Below, piece by piece: positions 1 to 9,701 of a DNA stretch of 64,000 bases; within the stretch, counting starts at the first letter, position 1, and every line of letters starts with the position of its first letter. Location: positions 141,760,682 through 141,824,681 of the forward strand of contig CP092865.1 in the NCBI GenBank assembly GCA_030710605.1, read 5' to 3'. A program made the position numbers and the translations under genes. The notes under the pieces are model-generated. The model was not told the origin of the DNA. It worked only from the letters and a program-made list of their open reading frames with translations, and did not search any database. The stretch is from Cordylochernes scorpioides. Taxonomy: Eukaryota; Arthropoda; Arachnida; Pseudoscorpiones; Chernetidae.

Positions 1-2260
1 ATCCTAGATTCACCAGCAGCTAGCTGCAGAGAGCCCTAACTAAAATGCGAATCTCGTCGAGCCCAGGTATGGACGTCATTCCCACCATTTTGATTGTGAA
101 ACTCACTATCAATTTTTAAAAATAAATTGAAACTCTACAATAAGTGCCAAGATCTAAAGTATTTCTTAAGTCTTTGGAAAGAAGGTCTTGTGAAATCATT
201 CCAAAACGAACTGGAGAAAGGTACTTATCATCCCATCGCCCATTGCTTTTGGAATTTCACAAACTTTTAGAAATACTTATATTGGCAAGAATAGATGGAG
301 GACGGAGAGATTTGGCCAATTATCGCTTCTCCAATTCGGATTTAGACCAACTCGCTTAATCACATTAGCACTTCTTTACCTTAAGAAACCTTCTCGAACT
401 CATTGAACAAATGAGCATTCATTATTAATATCATTTGATATAAAAGGAGCATTTGGCAATGTATTGTACTCAAGTATCCTGAAAGGGCTGAGCAATGACA
501 GCTGTCCAGAAAATCTCTTTCACTTAAATAAAACACTCTTGACCTGCAGGGGGGGGAATCTATATGGAAGAGAATGGATGTGTCGTGTACAATAATTTAG
601 AGCGAGATCAAAGATCTATACTTGAACCTTTTCATTGGAACATAGCCATCAACGATTTTCTTATCCTAAAATCTGTATGCTTCGTGTTTATATAGACCTA
701 CGCCGATGGTTTATTGTTATTAGTGAGCGGCCCCAGAAACAAGCAACTTACTGGGCTCAGAAGTATATCAGATTAATTTCACAATGGTGAAATGAAAAAT
801 CCCTCGAATTAAATGCTGCCAAATACAAGGCAATGATTGTCTACAACCCTAGATGTCACTTTGCCAACTCGGCAAATCACTAAAAATAACACTCCAATTT
901 AATGGCAAGAAAGTATCTTTGGAGTTGTTGTCCATCAGAAATTAACATTTGCACAACATATTCAGGAAACTTGCAATCGTATCAAGGCTCTCATCCCTAG
1001 GATTAAAACTGTTGTAAGTGCTAACTTTGGTTTGGGATTTAAGGTCATATGAGCATTGTACACCCAAGTAGTCTTCCTTTGTATTTCATACGCCAGTCCA
1101 TTTTGGTCCTCCAATTTAAACCAGTGGTTCAAAATATACTTCACAGTACACAAAGAATATTCCTGATAAAAAATGTGCAGAGATTTCAGAACCACTAGCA
1201 ATGAATCGTTTTTCTTTAGCAAGATTGCTGCCGATTACTTGTCCATACAAGTTGACTGCTATATTTATTTGCAATTCCACCACTGTTCATCCACTTCTGT
1301 TCATTTTGAACCTCGTCCTAATCCCTGCCCTTTAAATTATCCCCTCCCTATACCCCCAACAACAATATTTAAAGAATTTCTGTCATATGACGTGTGCTAC
1401 TACACATATGGTTCTAAAACAAAGGATGGTGTAGGTTGCGGATTTTTTAAAACCTCTTCAATAGCTACTATTCCAGAAAACAAGTTAGCTTGGATCTATC
1501 AACCAGTGTTCGGTATTTCAGGCTGAAGCGATAGCTTTAATTAGTGCATTTGAGGACACGAGTTCACTGCCTGAGCACCTAAATATTGTTGTGAAGTTTG
1601 AAAACAAGGCTGTGGTTGCATCTGTAAATAATCTCAGAACTAAAAATAAACACATTGTAGATGCACTGAACATAATAAGCACAATTAATCGAGAAAACAG
1701 ATTATAAGTTTCTTGGGTCAAGGGCCACAGTAACTGTAAAGACAATTTTAATTTTCTCTTCCAAAAACATATAAGCTGGTTCCTGAATCGTTTCTTTAAA
1801 AAGTTGAAGAGGAAAGCTGGGAAATCTGGAAGAAAAAAATTTGAATTGCAAAAATAAAATCATTTTTAAAAGTTTGGCCTTTCGCCATTAACTTTAAGAA
1901 GAAAAAATATTTCCTTTGCCCTTAGTCCCACTGTGCAGTAAGTCTAGTGGCTGGCCATACTTGGATCAATGAGTTTTCAATCATAATTAGTAAAATAGAG
2001 GCCTAACTGCCCCTTTTGTGAATCTAATAATGATAAAACCATTGAACACATTATTTTTTATTGTGATTATCTGAGTGAATACAGAAGCACCCTTTTCTCG
2101 AAAATTTTATTCAAGAATATAAACATCCTCCAGTCACTATAAAATACTTCATTTTCAATTGTAGAACATTCAAAGCAGCCCTCGCTTTCTTCAAGTTATC
2201 AAACAAACTTAATCCTAGCTTCAGAATTGAAAAAAACTGAAGAAGCTTTATTTTTATCTA
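1..2260 (+). pseudogene. Decayed non-LTR retrotransposon (RT, RNase H, zinc knuckle)
   Basis: A broken reading path on the + strand keeps the order of a LINE ORF2. Near 430-465 the frame reads FDIKGAFGNV, which is RT motif A. At 699-710 the catalytic box reads YADG instead of YADD. Around 1400-1450 the RNase H start reads YTYGSKTKDGVGCGFF, with Tyr where the first catalytic Asp belongs. At 2008-2064 there is a C-x2-C-x10-H-x5-C zinc knuckle (CPFCESNNDKTIEHIIFYC). Many stops and frameshifts separate these blocks, so it is inactive. The 5' limit lies outside the window and the 3' end is set only by loss of similarity. RNase H plus a terminal knuckle is typical of the I/Jockey/R1-type groups; I cannot assign a clade. 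Identity as a LINE fossil is fairly sure; the exact ends are not. Confidence 0.75.
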
Positions 2261-2927
2261 ACTTGAACCAAAATATAGCACCACTCGTGCCCCAGTTAAT
2301 AAGATTCTATCCATCATATGTTGTTTATATGTATATATATATCTTATACAAAACCATGTAGCATATATAACCTTGTATCATAAACCTTTGTAGATAGTTT
2401 TAGTAAGGCGTGGCGCGTAGAGTTTGCATAAAACGAAAGGTGAACGCGGGAGAATTAAATTGTTGCTTCATTCAGCCTTCACAAAATCTTTTAAAATATT
2501 AATAAGGTTCAATCACTTAATAAATATTTTTTAAGCATTATTCAGTCTACTGGTAAACATAACTTGGGAAGAACCCAGGCTCGAAGTTCAGTGTGTCATA
2601 ATATATAGAAAAATAATTTTTAAAATCATTTTTTTTTTTAATAACATTGAAATTTCTACATATACACTCGAACAAAATTGCATTTGGATAAAACCCTGGC
2701 CTTTTCAGGTCATTTGGCTATTAAAAATATATAATATAAAGTTTGAAAGGAGAATAAAACTGTAAAATGCTAGGTAAAGATGTTAAGTATTTACCAGAGC
2801 AAATTTCAAATAAGATATTTAATATGATAAGCAATTGAGTAACACAACGAGCCACAACGTCAAATAGATCTTACAATGCTGAAAGCATGAATGAAATTCC
2901 CCTATGTGGATTAAATTATTCATCTTC
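2261..2927. other. AT-rich intergenic stretch, nothing recognised
   Basis: Noncoding AT-rich sequence between the LINE fossil and the gypsy element. It has T-runs and short TA repeats but no open frame or recognisable repeat. The last five bases (2928-2932, CCAAT) just beyond this stretch are the left target-site duplication of the gypsy insertion. Confidence 0.6.
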
Positions 2928-2932
2928 CCAAT

Positions 2933-3134
2933 TGCAACATCTTCGTACACATTTATTTTTAGCAAATCTTTATTGTCTTAGTAAAGTCTGATACAGCCTT
3001 TTATTGTTTATTTTCGAAACGCCAAAAAGTGACAAAAACAAATCAAAAAGGGATGATGATAACCTGCGTCTTGCAGATTAATATTTTCATAGAAACATAT
3101 ATATATATACATATTTATTGCTAGCTATATATCA
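2933..3134 (-). repeat. 3' LTR of gypsy element
   Basis: 202-bp direct repeat, apparently identical to 7299-7500. It starts TG and ends CA on the + strand and is flanked on its outer side by CCAAT. The element reads leftward, so this is the downstream (3') LTR. It contains an (AT)n run near 3100. Confidence 0.93.
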
Positions 3135-3147
3135 CCATCTTCTCTCT
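3135..3147 (-). other. Polypurine tract of gypsy element
   Basis: On the - strand these 13 bases read AGAGAGAAGATGG. They sit exactly between the gag-pol stop codon (TGA, 3148-3150) and the 3' LTR, the expected place for the plus-strand primer of an LTR retrotransposon. Confidence 0.75.
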
Positions 3148-4770
3148 TCAAACACGAAATCTCACAGGCGGTCTCCTCGCTCGAGGTCGGTTCCGCCTTA
3201 GGACAGGACCCTCCTCTTTCAAGGCCTCGGGGTCCAGCGAGCGAAGAGGCTCCAATGACTTTCCATCGTCTGTATCACTCTGAACCTCTGAATCTTGATC
3301 CGACCGCTGGCTAGTTAGTCCTGGCGACAGCGACTCCATATAACCTCTGTCTCGTACAACCTCCGAGATTATGGCACTTGGACCTGCTCCTCTTGAGTGC
3401 TCGGGTTGACGCTCTCCATCTCCACTCTCATCTTCCTCACCATTCCTCCACCTTTTTCTAATTTGATCCCTGTGATAGGCCTTTACCTGTCCGTGGATCA
3501 AAATGGTGTAGACTCTAGTTCCCTTCTTGCCCACAATTTTTCCCGGGATCCATTTATCACCACCTCTAAAGTTTTTACACCACACTAAATCATCTATCTG
3601 GAATTCTTCCAATTGGGTTCGCCGATCATACTTCATTTGCCTGGCTTGCTGGTCCCTAACTCTAGATGCCAAGCTGGGATGTATCAACGATACTCTGGTT
3701 CGAAGCGCACGCCCAATAAAGAGCTCTGATGGAGTCTTTCCCGTTGTCACATGCGGGGTGCTTCGATATGCCAGAAGAACTTTTGATAAGGTGTCTTGAA
3801 TGGTGTGTGTGTGTGTATCCCCAATTTTCCTTTTATTTTTATCCAGGGCAGTCTTAATTGTTCTAACCGCTCTTTCAGCCAAGCCATTACTTTGCGGGTG
3901 GTACGCCGGGATCAATGTTCGTTTAATTCCATTTCCTTCCAGAAAACCTTTCATTTCACTACCAGTAAACTGAGGTCCATTATCAGATACAAGTTCCTCC
4001 GGTAGACCATAGGAAGAAAAAAGTCGCCGTAGTTGCTCAATGGTTTTGCGTGTGGTGGTCTCTCTCATTGGGATGGCTTCGATCCACTTCGAATGACTAT
4101 CTACTACTATTAATAAATTAATGTTTTCCTTATTTGCAAAATCAATGTGGATTCTTTGCCAAGGTCTGGTTGACCATCTCCAGGGTTGCCATTTTCCTTT
4201 ATTTGGCCCATCCTGGGATTGCTGACAGCTTCTGCACTTATTTACCAAAAACTCGATTTGGGTATCTAGATTTGGCCACCAAAAATGTGATCTTGCTACA
4301 GCCTTCATTTTGTTCATACCGGAATGAGTCTCATGAAGACAGTTCAACATTTTTATTCTGAGAGATGGTGGAATGACAACTCTCATTCCCCAAACCAAAC
4401 ACTCCCCATCTACAGTTAGCTCAAGTTTCCTTTGAAAATAAGGTCTGAGGTGATCAGCCACCTTTTCAGGCCAGCCTTGCTGAGTATAAAATTTGGCCAA
4501 TGAGAGCACTTCGTCTTTTTCAGTTTCCGTGGCAATTTCCTCCGCTGTGATCGGCAATTCTTCCACATAGGATAAAGCATAGACATTATTTAATCTTGGA
4601 ATTTCTTCACAGCCCACAGGAAAACGTGACAGAAGATCTGCATTCCCATGGTCTTGAGTTCTTCGAAATTTAATATCGTAAGTATAAGCTGACAAAATAA
4701 GCGCCCAACGCTGCAATCTTGAAGTAGATAAGGTGGGGATTCCTGATCTTGAGCCCAAAATGGTCACCAA
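3148..4770 (-). CDS. gag-pol part 2: end of RNase H and integrase
   Basis: 540 codons in the same frame as 4807-7146, downstream of the TAA at 4807-4809. The first ~45 residues are the end of the RNase H region. Residues 146-182 hold the integrase zinc site (H146, H149, C179, C182). The catalytic triad is D210, D263 and E299, with the usual 35-residue D-E spacing and the box SDNGPQF at 262-268. The C-terminal ~180 residues are charged and low in complexity, as in many gypsy integrases. Integrase joins the element cDNA to host DNA in the nucleus. The listed start is only the first Met after the stop; the segment is naturally the C-terminal half of the polyprotein, not a separate gene. All visible catalytic residues are intact. 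Confidence 0.9.
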   Translation of the reverse strand: MVTILGSRSGIPTLSTSRLQRWALILSAYTYDIKFRRTQDHGNADLLSRFPVGCEEIPRLNNVYALSYVEELPITAEEIATETEKDEVLSLAKFYTQQGWPEKVADHLRPYFQRKLELTVDGECLVWGMRVVIPPSLRIKMLNCLHETHSGMNKMKAVARSHFWWPNLDTQIEFLVNKCRSCQQSQDGPNKGKWQPWRWSTRPWQRIHIDFANKENINLLIVVDSHSKWIEAIPMRETTTRKTIEQLRRLFSSYGLPEELVSDNGPQFTGSEMKGFLEGNGIKRTLIPAYHPQSNGLAERAVRTIKTALDKNKRKIGDTHTHTIQDTLSKVLLAYRSTPHVTTGKTPSELFIGRALRTRVSLIHPSLASRVRDQQARQMKYDRRTQLEEFQIDDLVWCKNFRGGDKWIPGKIVGKKGTRVYTILIHGQVKAYHRDQIRKRWRNGEEDESGDGERQPEHSRGAGPSAIISEVVRDRGYMESLSPGLTSQRSDQDSEVQSDTDDGKSLEPLRSLDPEALKEEGPVLRRNRPRARRPPVRFRV

Positions 4771-4806
4771 TGGCTTATGGTCTGTAATAAGAATAAATTT
4801 TCTTCC

Positions 4807-7146
4807 TTAAATAAATTGATGAAACTTGGTAACTCCATAAATAATGGCTAGAGCCTCCTTCTCAATCTGAGAATAATTTTGTTCTGCTTCCGATAAAGTC
4901 CGTGAGGCAAACATAATCGGTCTCTCCTGGCCTTCTATAATATGTGACAACACAGCGCCCACTCCAATCTGCGATGCATCAGTGGCCAAACACAATGGCA
5001 AAGTCGCATCATACGGGACTAGCACCCTCTCAGAGGTAATGCTATTCTTGCACTTGTCAATGGCCTCTCCACATTCCTTTGTCCAAACCCAAGGACGTTT
5101 TTTGTGAAGAAGCTCATGAAGAGGCTTCAAAAGCTCTGGCAAATTGGGTATGAACTTCCCATAAAAGTTTACCAAACAAAGAAATGACCTTAATTCAGAG
5201 ATATTCGTAGGCGTTTTGGCCTTCTGTATTGCTTGTACCTTATGATCTAAAGGTCTGATGCCCTCTTCCGTGACAAGATGTCCTAAATATTCAATTTCTT
5301 TTTGCAAAAATAGGCATTTTTCTTTCTTTAGTTTGATATTATACTTCGCCAAGCGAGCAAATATAGTCTTCAACAACGCCAGATGTTCTTCAATTGATGC
5401 TGTGGCTATAAGGACATCATCAATATAACAAATTACGCCTCCTATACCCGACAAAACCCTATCCATTACAGATTGAAAATAACTGGGCGCATTTGCCAAT
5501 CCAAATGGCATTCTCTTAAACCTAAAAAGCCCTTTATGAGTATTTATCGTTAGTAACGGTCGGGGGCCTGGGTCCACCTCTAATTGCAGATAAGCGTTCC
5601 TCAAGTCCAATTTAGAAAAGTATTTTCCCTTGGCCAATGTGGAGAATAAATCTTGCTGTGTGGGAAGGGGATAGGCCGCAGTGTCCAAATATTTATTTAG
5701 AGTTACCTTGAAGTCGCAGCAAATTCTGATCTCTTTATTTTTCTTCGGCACTACAACCACTGGAGTGGCCCATTTACTGCTCGCCACCTCACATAGATAA
5801 CCCTTAGCCACCATTTTGTCTAATGCTTCAGTAACTGCTGGCCTAATGGCGAAAGGCACCGGACGAGCCTTATGGAAAATTGGATTCACATCACACATGT
5901 TTACTGAAAATGTGAAACCTTTTATTGGTTCAGTTGTCTCCACAAATAGGGCTTGATTTTTCTTCAAAATTTCCTCAATGGTAATTTCCACAGGCATATG
6001 TTTTACCGCGAAACAGCCCAATTTCAATCTATTTATCCATTCTCTTCCCATCAAAGCCCTCTTTTCTCCTTTCACCACCAACGCTCTAAGTTTGTAAGTA
6101 ATATCTTGACACTCCACTTTGACATTGATTTTACCCAGAATGGGTACCACGGTACCATCATAAGTTCTTACAATAATACTCGCTTTTTCCAATTTCAAGT
6201 GTTGAAGACTATTTTTAAAATCCTTTTCTGATATCAGTGTTAGACCACTACCCGTATCCATTTCAAATTTAATAAAGTTTCCTTCTACTTTTAACTCCAT
6301 CAGATAGGGAGGGTCACTTGAGGCAAAATTAATTTTATACTCAGGTATCGTCACGCTTATAATTTTCTGGACATACTCTTCCTCCTCTTCTTGGTCTCCT
6401 ATCTGATGTATATTTCCCGGCTGATTCTGATGTTGCCTTAGATTTCTTCTACTGCTCCAACATATTGAGGCAATGTGTCCTTTTTTATTACACTTAAAGC
6501 ATATCGCCTCCTTAAATCTACATGGTTCTTTATGCAGTTTTCCACAATGTTTACATTTGCCATTCTGGAAATTTGATTCAACCTTGCGTTCCATCCTCAA
6601 CTTATCTACACAATCTTCACCCTGCTCCAAATGAAATAATTTTGTATTTTTCTCGGCCGCTTCCATAGATAATGCTATCTCAATTACTTTAGCTAAAGAA
6701 ATGTCGCCCTCCGACAAAAATCTATTTTGTATTTTGGCATTATATAACCCACAAACCATTTTATCACGTAAAGAATCCTCCAGAAAATTTCCAAAGTTGC
6801 ATGAGGAAGCCAAACGCTTAATTTCCACCAAGTAATCCGAGATGCTTTCTTCCTTTAATTGCATTCTTTTAAAAAAAATGAACCTCTCTACTACAATTGA
6901 GCGCTTTGGAGAGAAGTGCCTTTTCAAGATATTTATTAGGTTATCAAAAGTTTTATCTTTAGGTAGAATAGGACTGCACAAATTCTTCAAAACACCATAT
7001 GTTTTACTTCCCATGAGGGTTAGGAGATAAGCCTTTTTCTTCTCATCCCCTGCCTCCTCCAATATGAGAAACTGTTCCAATCGTTCATAAAACGTTTCAA
7101 AAGTTTCAGTTTCCTCATTATATTCCTGAAATTGGAAACTAGCCAT
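4807..7146 (-). CDS. gag-pol part 1: gag, protease, RT, start of RNase H
   Basis: 779 codons on the - strand beginning MASFQF, 140 bp inside the primer site. Gag covers about 1-195. Two zinc-knuckle motifs follow: an atypical CKHCGKLHKEPC near 198-209 and a canonical CFKCNKKGHIASIC at 216-229. The protease active site DTGS is at 297-300. RT spans roughly 420-600 with catalytic YIDDVLI at 574-580. RNase H begins around 720 (LATDASQIGVGAVLSH, first catalytic Asp at 723). The frame then hits TAA at 4807-4809 and continues unchanged beyond it, so this copy has one nonsense codon inside RNase H and would yield no integrase. Gag and pol share one frame without a frameshift, as in mag-type elements. 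Confidence 0.93.
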   Translation of the reverse strand: MASFQFQEYNEETETFETFYERLEQFLILEEAGDEKKKAYLLTLMGSKTYGVLKNLCSPILPKDKTFDNLINILKRHFSPKRSIVVERFIFFKRMQLKEESISDYLVEIKRLASSCNFGNFLEDSLRDKMVCGLYNAKIQNRFLSEGDISLAKVIEIALSMEAAEKNTKLFHLEQGEDCVDKLRMERKVESNFQNGKCKHCGKLHKEPCRFKEAICFKCNKKGHIASICWSSRRNLRQHQNQPGNIHQIGDQEEEEEYVQKIISVTIPEYKINFASSDPPYLMELKVEGNFIKFEMDTGSGLTLISEKDFKNSLQHLKLEKASIIVRTYDGTVVPILGKINVKVECQDITYKLRALVVKGEKRALMGREWINRLKLGCFAVKHMPVEITIEEILKKNQALFVETTEPIKGFTFSVNMCDVNPIFHKARPVPFAIRPAVTEALDKMVAKGYLCEVASSKWATPVVVVPKKNKEIRICCDFKVTLNKYLDTAAYPLPTQQDLFSTLAKGKYFSKLDLRNAYLQLEVDPGPRPLLTINTHKGLFRFKRMPFGLANAPSYFQSVMDRVLSGIGGVICYIDDVLIATASIEEHLALLKTIFARLAKYNIKLKKEKCLFLQKEIEYLGHLVTEEGIRPLDHKVQAIQKAKTPTNISELRSFLCLVNFYGKFIPNLPELLKPLHELLHKKRPWVWTKECGEAIDKCKNSITSERVLVPYDATLPLCLATDASQIGVGAVLSHIIEGQERPIMFASRTLSEAEQNYSQIEKEALAIIYGVTKFHQFI

Positions 7147-7285
7147 TTTATTTCACTCATTCTTAAATTTGCATCCTAAAACTTCGCAATTTATGTCTTT
7201 TAAAATTAACTTTCAATTATATGCAAAATCAAAGATATTTTCTAAAAATATTTACTTCAAAATTCGAGGGTACTTACTCTTATAT

Positions 7286-7296
7286 CCTCGTCGCCA
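7286..7296 (-). other. Primer binding site, tRNA-Ser type
   Basis: The - strand reads TGGCGACGAGG two bases inside the 5' LTR. This is the complement of CCTCGTCGCCA, the 3' end expected of a eukaryotic tRNA-Ser whose acceptor starts GACGAGG. Eleven bases match; primer use is inferred. Confidence 0.7.
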
Positions 7297-7298
7297 AA

Positions 7299-7500
7299 TG
7301 CAACATCTTCGTACACATTTATTTTTAGCAAATCTTTATTGTCTTAGTAAAGTCTGATACAGCCTTTTATTGTTTATTTTCGAAACGCCAAAAAGTGACA
7401 AAAACAAATCAAAAAGGGATGATGATAACCTGCGTCTTGCAGATTAATATTTTCATAGAAACATATATATATATACATATTTATTGCTAGCTATATATCA
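7299..7500 (-). repeat. 5' LTR of gypsy element
   Basis: 202-bp LTR apparently identical to 2933-3134, followed on its outer side by the CCAAT duplication (7501-7505). As the element is on the - strand, this LTR would carry the promoter. Confidence 0.93.
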
Positions 7501-7718
7501 CCAATGTTTTTATTTATAAAGGGTGTGGGGTTATGATTATTCTCTCTTATAAATTATAATAAATCAGAGAATTGTGTTAGTTCTCAGTAAATAAAAAATG
7601 TTTTGGTTTCCTATATATGAAATTCATCTATGGGAGAATTAATCCCAACCAACCCAATTAACATTTTTGAAGTTTATATTAATGTGTACAAATAGTATAA
7701 ATACTCTTGGAACTACCT

Positions 7719-7896
7719 CACAGATAAGTCGGTGAACGAGTGGGTAACCCCATCGATTCCCGACAGTCATGAACCGGGATTGAATCCCGCGTTAAAATTT
7801 GTTTAATATGTGAATAACCTTCACATATTATTCATTGTTCAATTATCATGAACTAGGTTGCTCTTGCTGAGCGGTACCTATTTATGTGAATTTGAA
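7719..7896 (+). mobile_element. tRNA-like SINE with 13-bp target duplication
   Basis: A 178-bp insertion between perfect 13-bp direct repeats CTTGGAACTACCT (7706-7718 and 7897-7909). The first ~75 bp look tRNA-derived: an A-box-like GGTGAACGAGTGGGT at 7731-7745 and a T-arm/B-box-like segment (CCGGGATTGAATCCCG) near 7773-7788. The rest is unrelated AT-rich body without a long poly(A). The long duplication and tRNA-like head indicate a SINE moved by a LINE machinery. No second copy was found here, so the family is not confirmed. Confidence 0.7.
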
Positions 7897-8794
7897 CTTG
7901 GAACTACCTTTAAAGTGTAGAATATTCCCGAAAAAAAATTGCAAAACCTATATAAAATAAAAACTTTCAATATTGTAAAATAATATTCTTTATTTTATTC
8001 TAAATAAAAATTATTTTCATATTTTGTTCCTCAGAAATTTTTCTACTTGCTCTGTACCCTTCAGAACCCTTGGTTAGTTAAATAAAAATTAAATTAAAAT
8101 ATGTTGGGGTACGTTTTTGTAACCATACCCCAACAGAAGGCGTATGTATAATCAAATCAAATGGATACATGGCTTCCCTCCCACATAGACTTACAGACCA
8201 TTCTTTTTGCCCAGAAACCTAGACAACAGATGACACCAGACTTCCATGCCGAAGGCTGATGCCTGGTAAAGAAGAAGACATCCAGAGACATCCGAGCTGG
8301 AAACTGTGTTTCATATGTACATATATTCCCCTCACCAAAAATTTAGGTAAAGGTGACCAGAAAAAAAAAAAAAGGAGAAAAATGGAGAAGGAAGATCTCT
8401 AAAGACTGAAACTTATAAAATATCCTTCCAGAGAAAGGAAAGCATCACATTACAGTCCAGGTAAAAAGGGCCTGGGTCAATTTTAGCCAAGACGGGGGGG
8501 CGATATATATACCATCCCGAGAAAAAGGGAGGATTATATTTCAACCCATGTGGAAAGAGAGGGGGGGCTGGCGTCTGAAATTTTACACTATCGTCGTAGC
8601 TGTTGTTCTCTTTAGATTTTCTTGTTTTGGTAATACTATATATTCTATTTTGATGGAAGAGGCCTGGGGTCTGAAATCTTACACTAGTGCGTTCTATTTT
8701 GATGAGGCCTGGGGCGTCTATGAAATTGATACTGGAGCCGTTGGCCATTTTGATTGGTGTTTCTTTCGGCGAATGAAAATGGAGAGAGAGATGA

Positions 8795-8802
8795 TATAAA
8801 AG
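8795..8802 (+). promoter_or_regulatory. TATA box in the 5' LTR
   Basis: TATAAAAG near the middle of the LTR, the best candidate for the U3/R promoter. A consensus splice donor lies about 100 bp downstream. Promoter activity is inferred. Confidence 0.55.
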
Positions 8803-8892
8803 AAGGTTCTCTGCCAAAAGGAAGATTTCGATCGGAGTCGCTCAGTGAAAGGACAGTCTGTAGACAGGAGACCTTTGCCGGCACTTTCGAGA

Positions 8893-8900
8893 AAGGTAAG
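8893..8900 (+). promoter_or_regulatory. Candidate 5' splice site in LTR
   Basis: AAG|GTAAG with GT at 8896-8897, a strong donor consensus about 100 bp below the TATA box. It is conserved in the other LTR (GT at 18115-18116). It would let element transcripts splice into the interior or into flanking host sequence. Use is not shown. Confidence 0.4.
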
Positions 8901-9683
8901 CCATTTGTCATTATGACTTAGCGCCCCCCCCCCCCCTTTTTTGTGTAGTAGCCAACCTAGATTTCGCATGGGCCCTAAAGGGCTATAAAGTAACTTCAGG
9001 TCACCTCTATCTAAATTTTACTATGTAAATAGCATATCTCGTTAGTATAGACATGTTCCCAAATTTTAAGATATTTAAATAAATATCTAGAGAAATTTTC
9101 TTGTCTCCTCTGTTACCTATTTCATACATAATTTGTCTTAGGGTGCTATTCCAACTGTTTAAATAAAATGTTGTATGTTTATTACCTATTTGAAGGGAAT
9201 GTTACTAATAATCAAGTCTCCCATAAATTACCGGCCACATACATTGCCGCGAGTGTCTGTGTTTCAGTGTTTTATAGATTGCCCAATTTAATAACGATTT
9301 CGTGGGTTGTCAGATGAAGTTGTATAATAGTGTCGCGGTTGTTTCCATCTTTAGACCACTGTACTGACAATATTATATGCTCAATCCTTGCTTTAGCCCA
9401 ACTCTTAATCAATTACAGAGTTTTTTTTCCCCTTTTCTTTTTTATTTATTTTATTTATCCTATTTGCACAAATTGTATTACATGTGATGATGTAAAGACA
9501 TATGCCGATAGTGCATCACTGACAGCTGTGCTGCTATTATACAACATTAAGGTCTTGCTGCGGGTTATATACATGGGGTTGTTGGCCTAAATTGCTATAT
9601 ATATATATACTTAAGTAAGGAAACTTTAATAAGTCACATCGTGTATCCTCCCTTTTCAACTATCCAAACCGGGAACCCATCAA

Positions 9684-9701
9684 TGGCGCCCAACGTGGGG
9701 C
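9684..9701 (+). other. Primer binding site, tRNA-Lys, 18/18
   Basis: TGGCGCCCAACGTGGGGC one base inside the 5' LTR. It is the exact complement of the last 18 bases of animal tRNA-Lys(CUU), as in gypsy and many retroviruses. This fixes the orientation of the element and the edge of the LTR. Confidence 0.93.

Larger units (their letters stand above)
2933..7500 (-). mobile_element. Ty3/gypsy LTR retrotransposon, 4568 bp, nearly intact
   Basis: A complete LTR retrotransposon on the - strand. Two 202-bp LTRs (2933-3134 and 7299-7500) look identical by eye and begin and end TG/CA. The insertion is flanked by a perfect 5-bp duplication CCAAT (2928-2932 and 7501-7505). A tRNA-Ser-type primer site lies 2 nt inside the 5' LTR, and a purine-rich tract follows the stop codon next to the 3' LTR. 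One gag-pol frame spans 3148-7146 in the order gag, protease, RT, RNase H, integrase, broken by a single in-frame TAA at 4807-4809. The serine primer and single frame fit the mag-type gypsy group (family knowledge). Identical LTRs imply a recent insertion (inference). Confidence 0.95.
8102..9682 (+). repeat. 5' LTR of LARD-like element
   Basis: 1581-bp LTR starting TGTTGGGG and ending CCATCA, near identical to 17317-18899. It holds a TATA box at 8795-8802, a consensus 5' splice site at 8895-8900 and AATAAA at 9078-9083 and 9162-9167. It also has G, A and C homopolymers near 8360, 8495 and 8923 whose lengths differ between the two LTRs. The short open frames inside (for example 8413-8817 on the - strand) occur in both LTRs and resemble no protein I know. 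I treat them as chance. Confidence 0.92.

Noticed and set aside
8413..8817. 134-codon frame on the - strand, repeated at 17695-18036
   Set aside because: It lies wholly inside the LTRs, overlaps frames on both strands, differs in its end because of a G-run, and resembles no protein.
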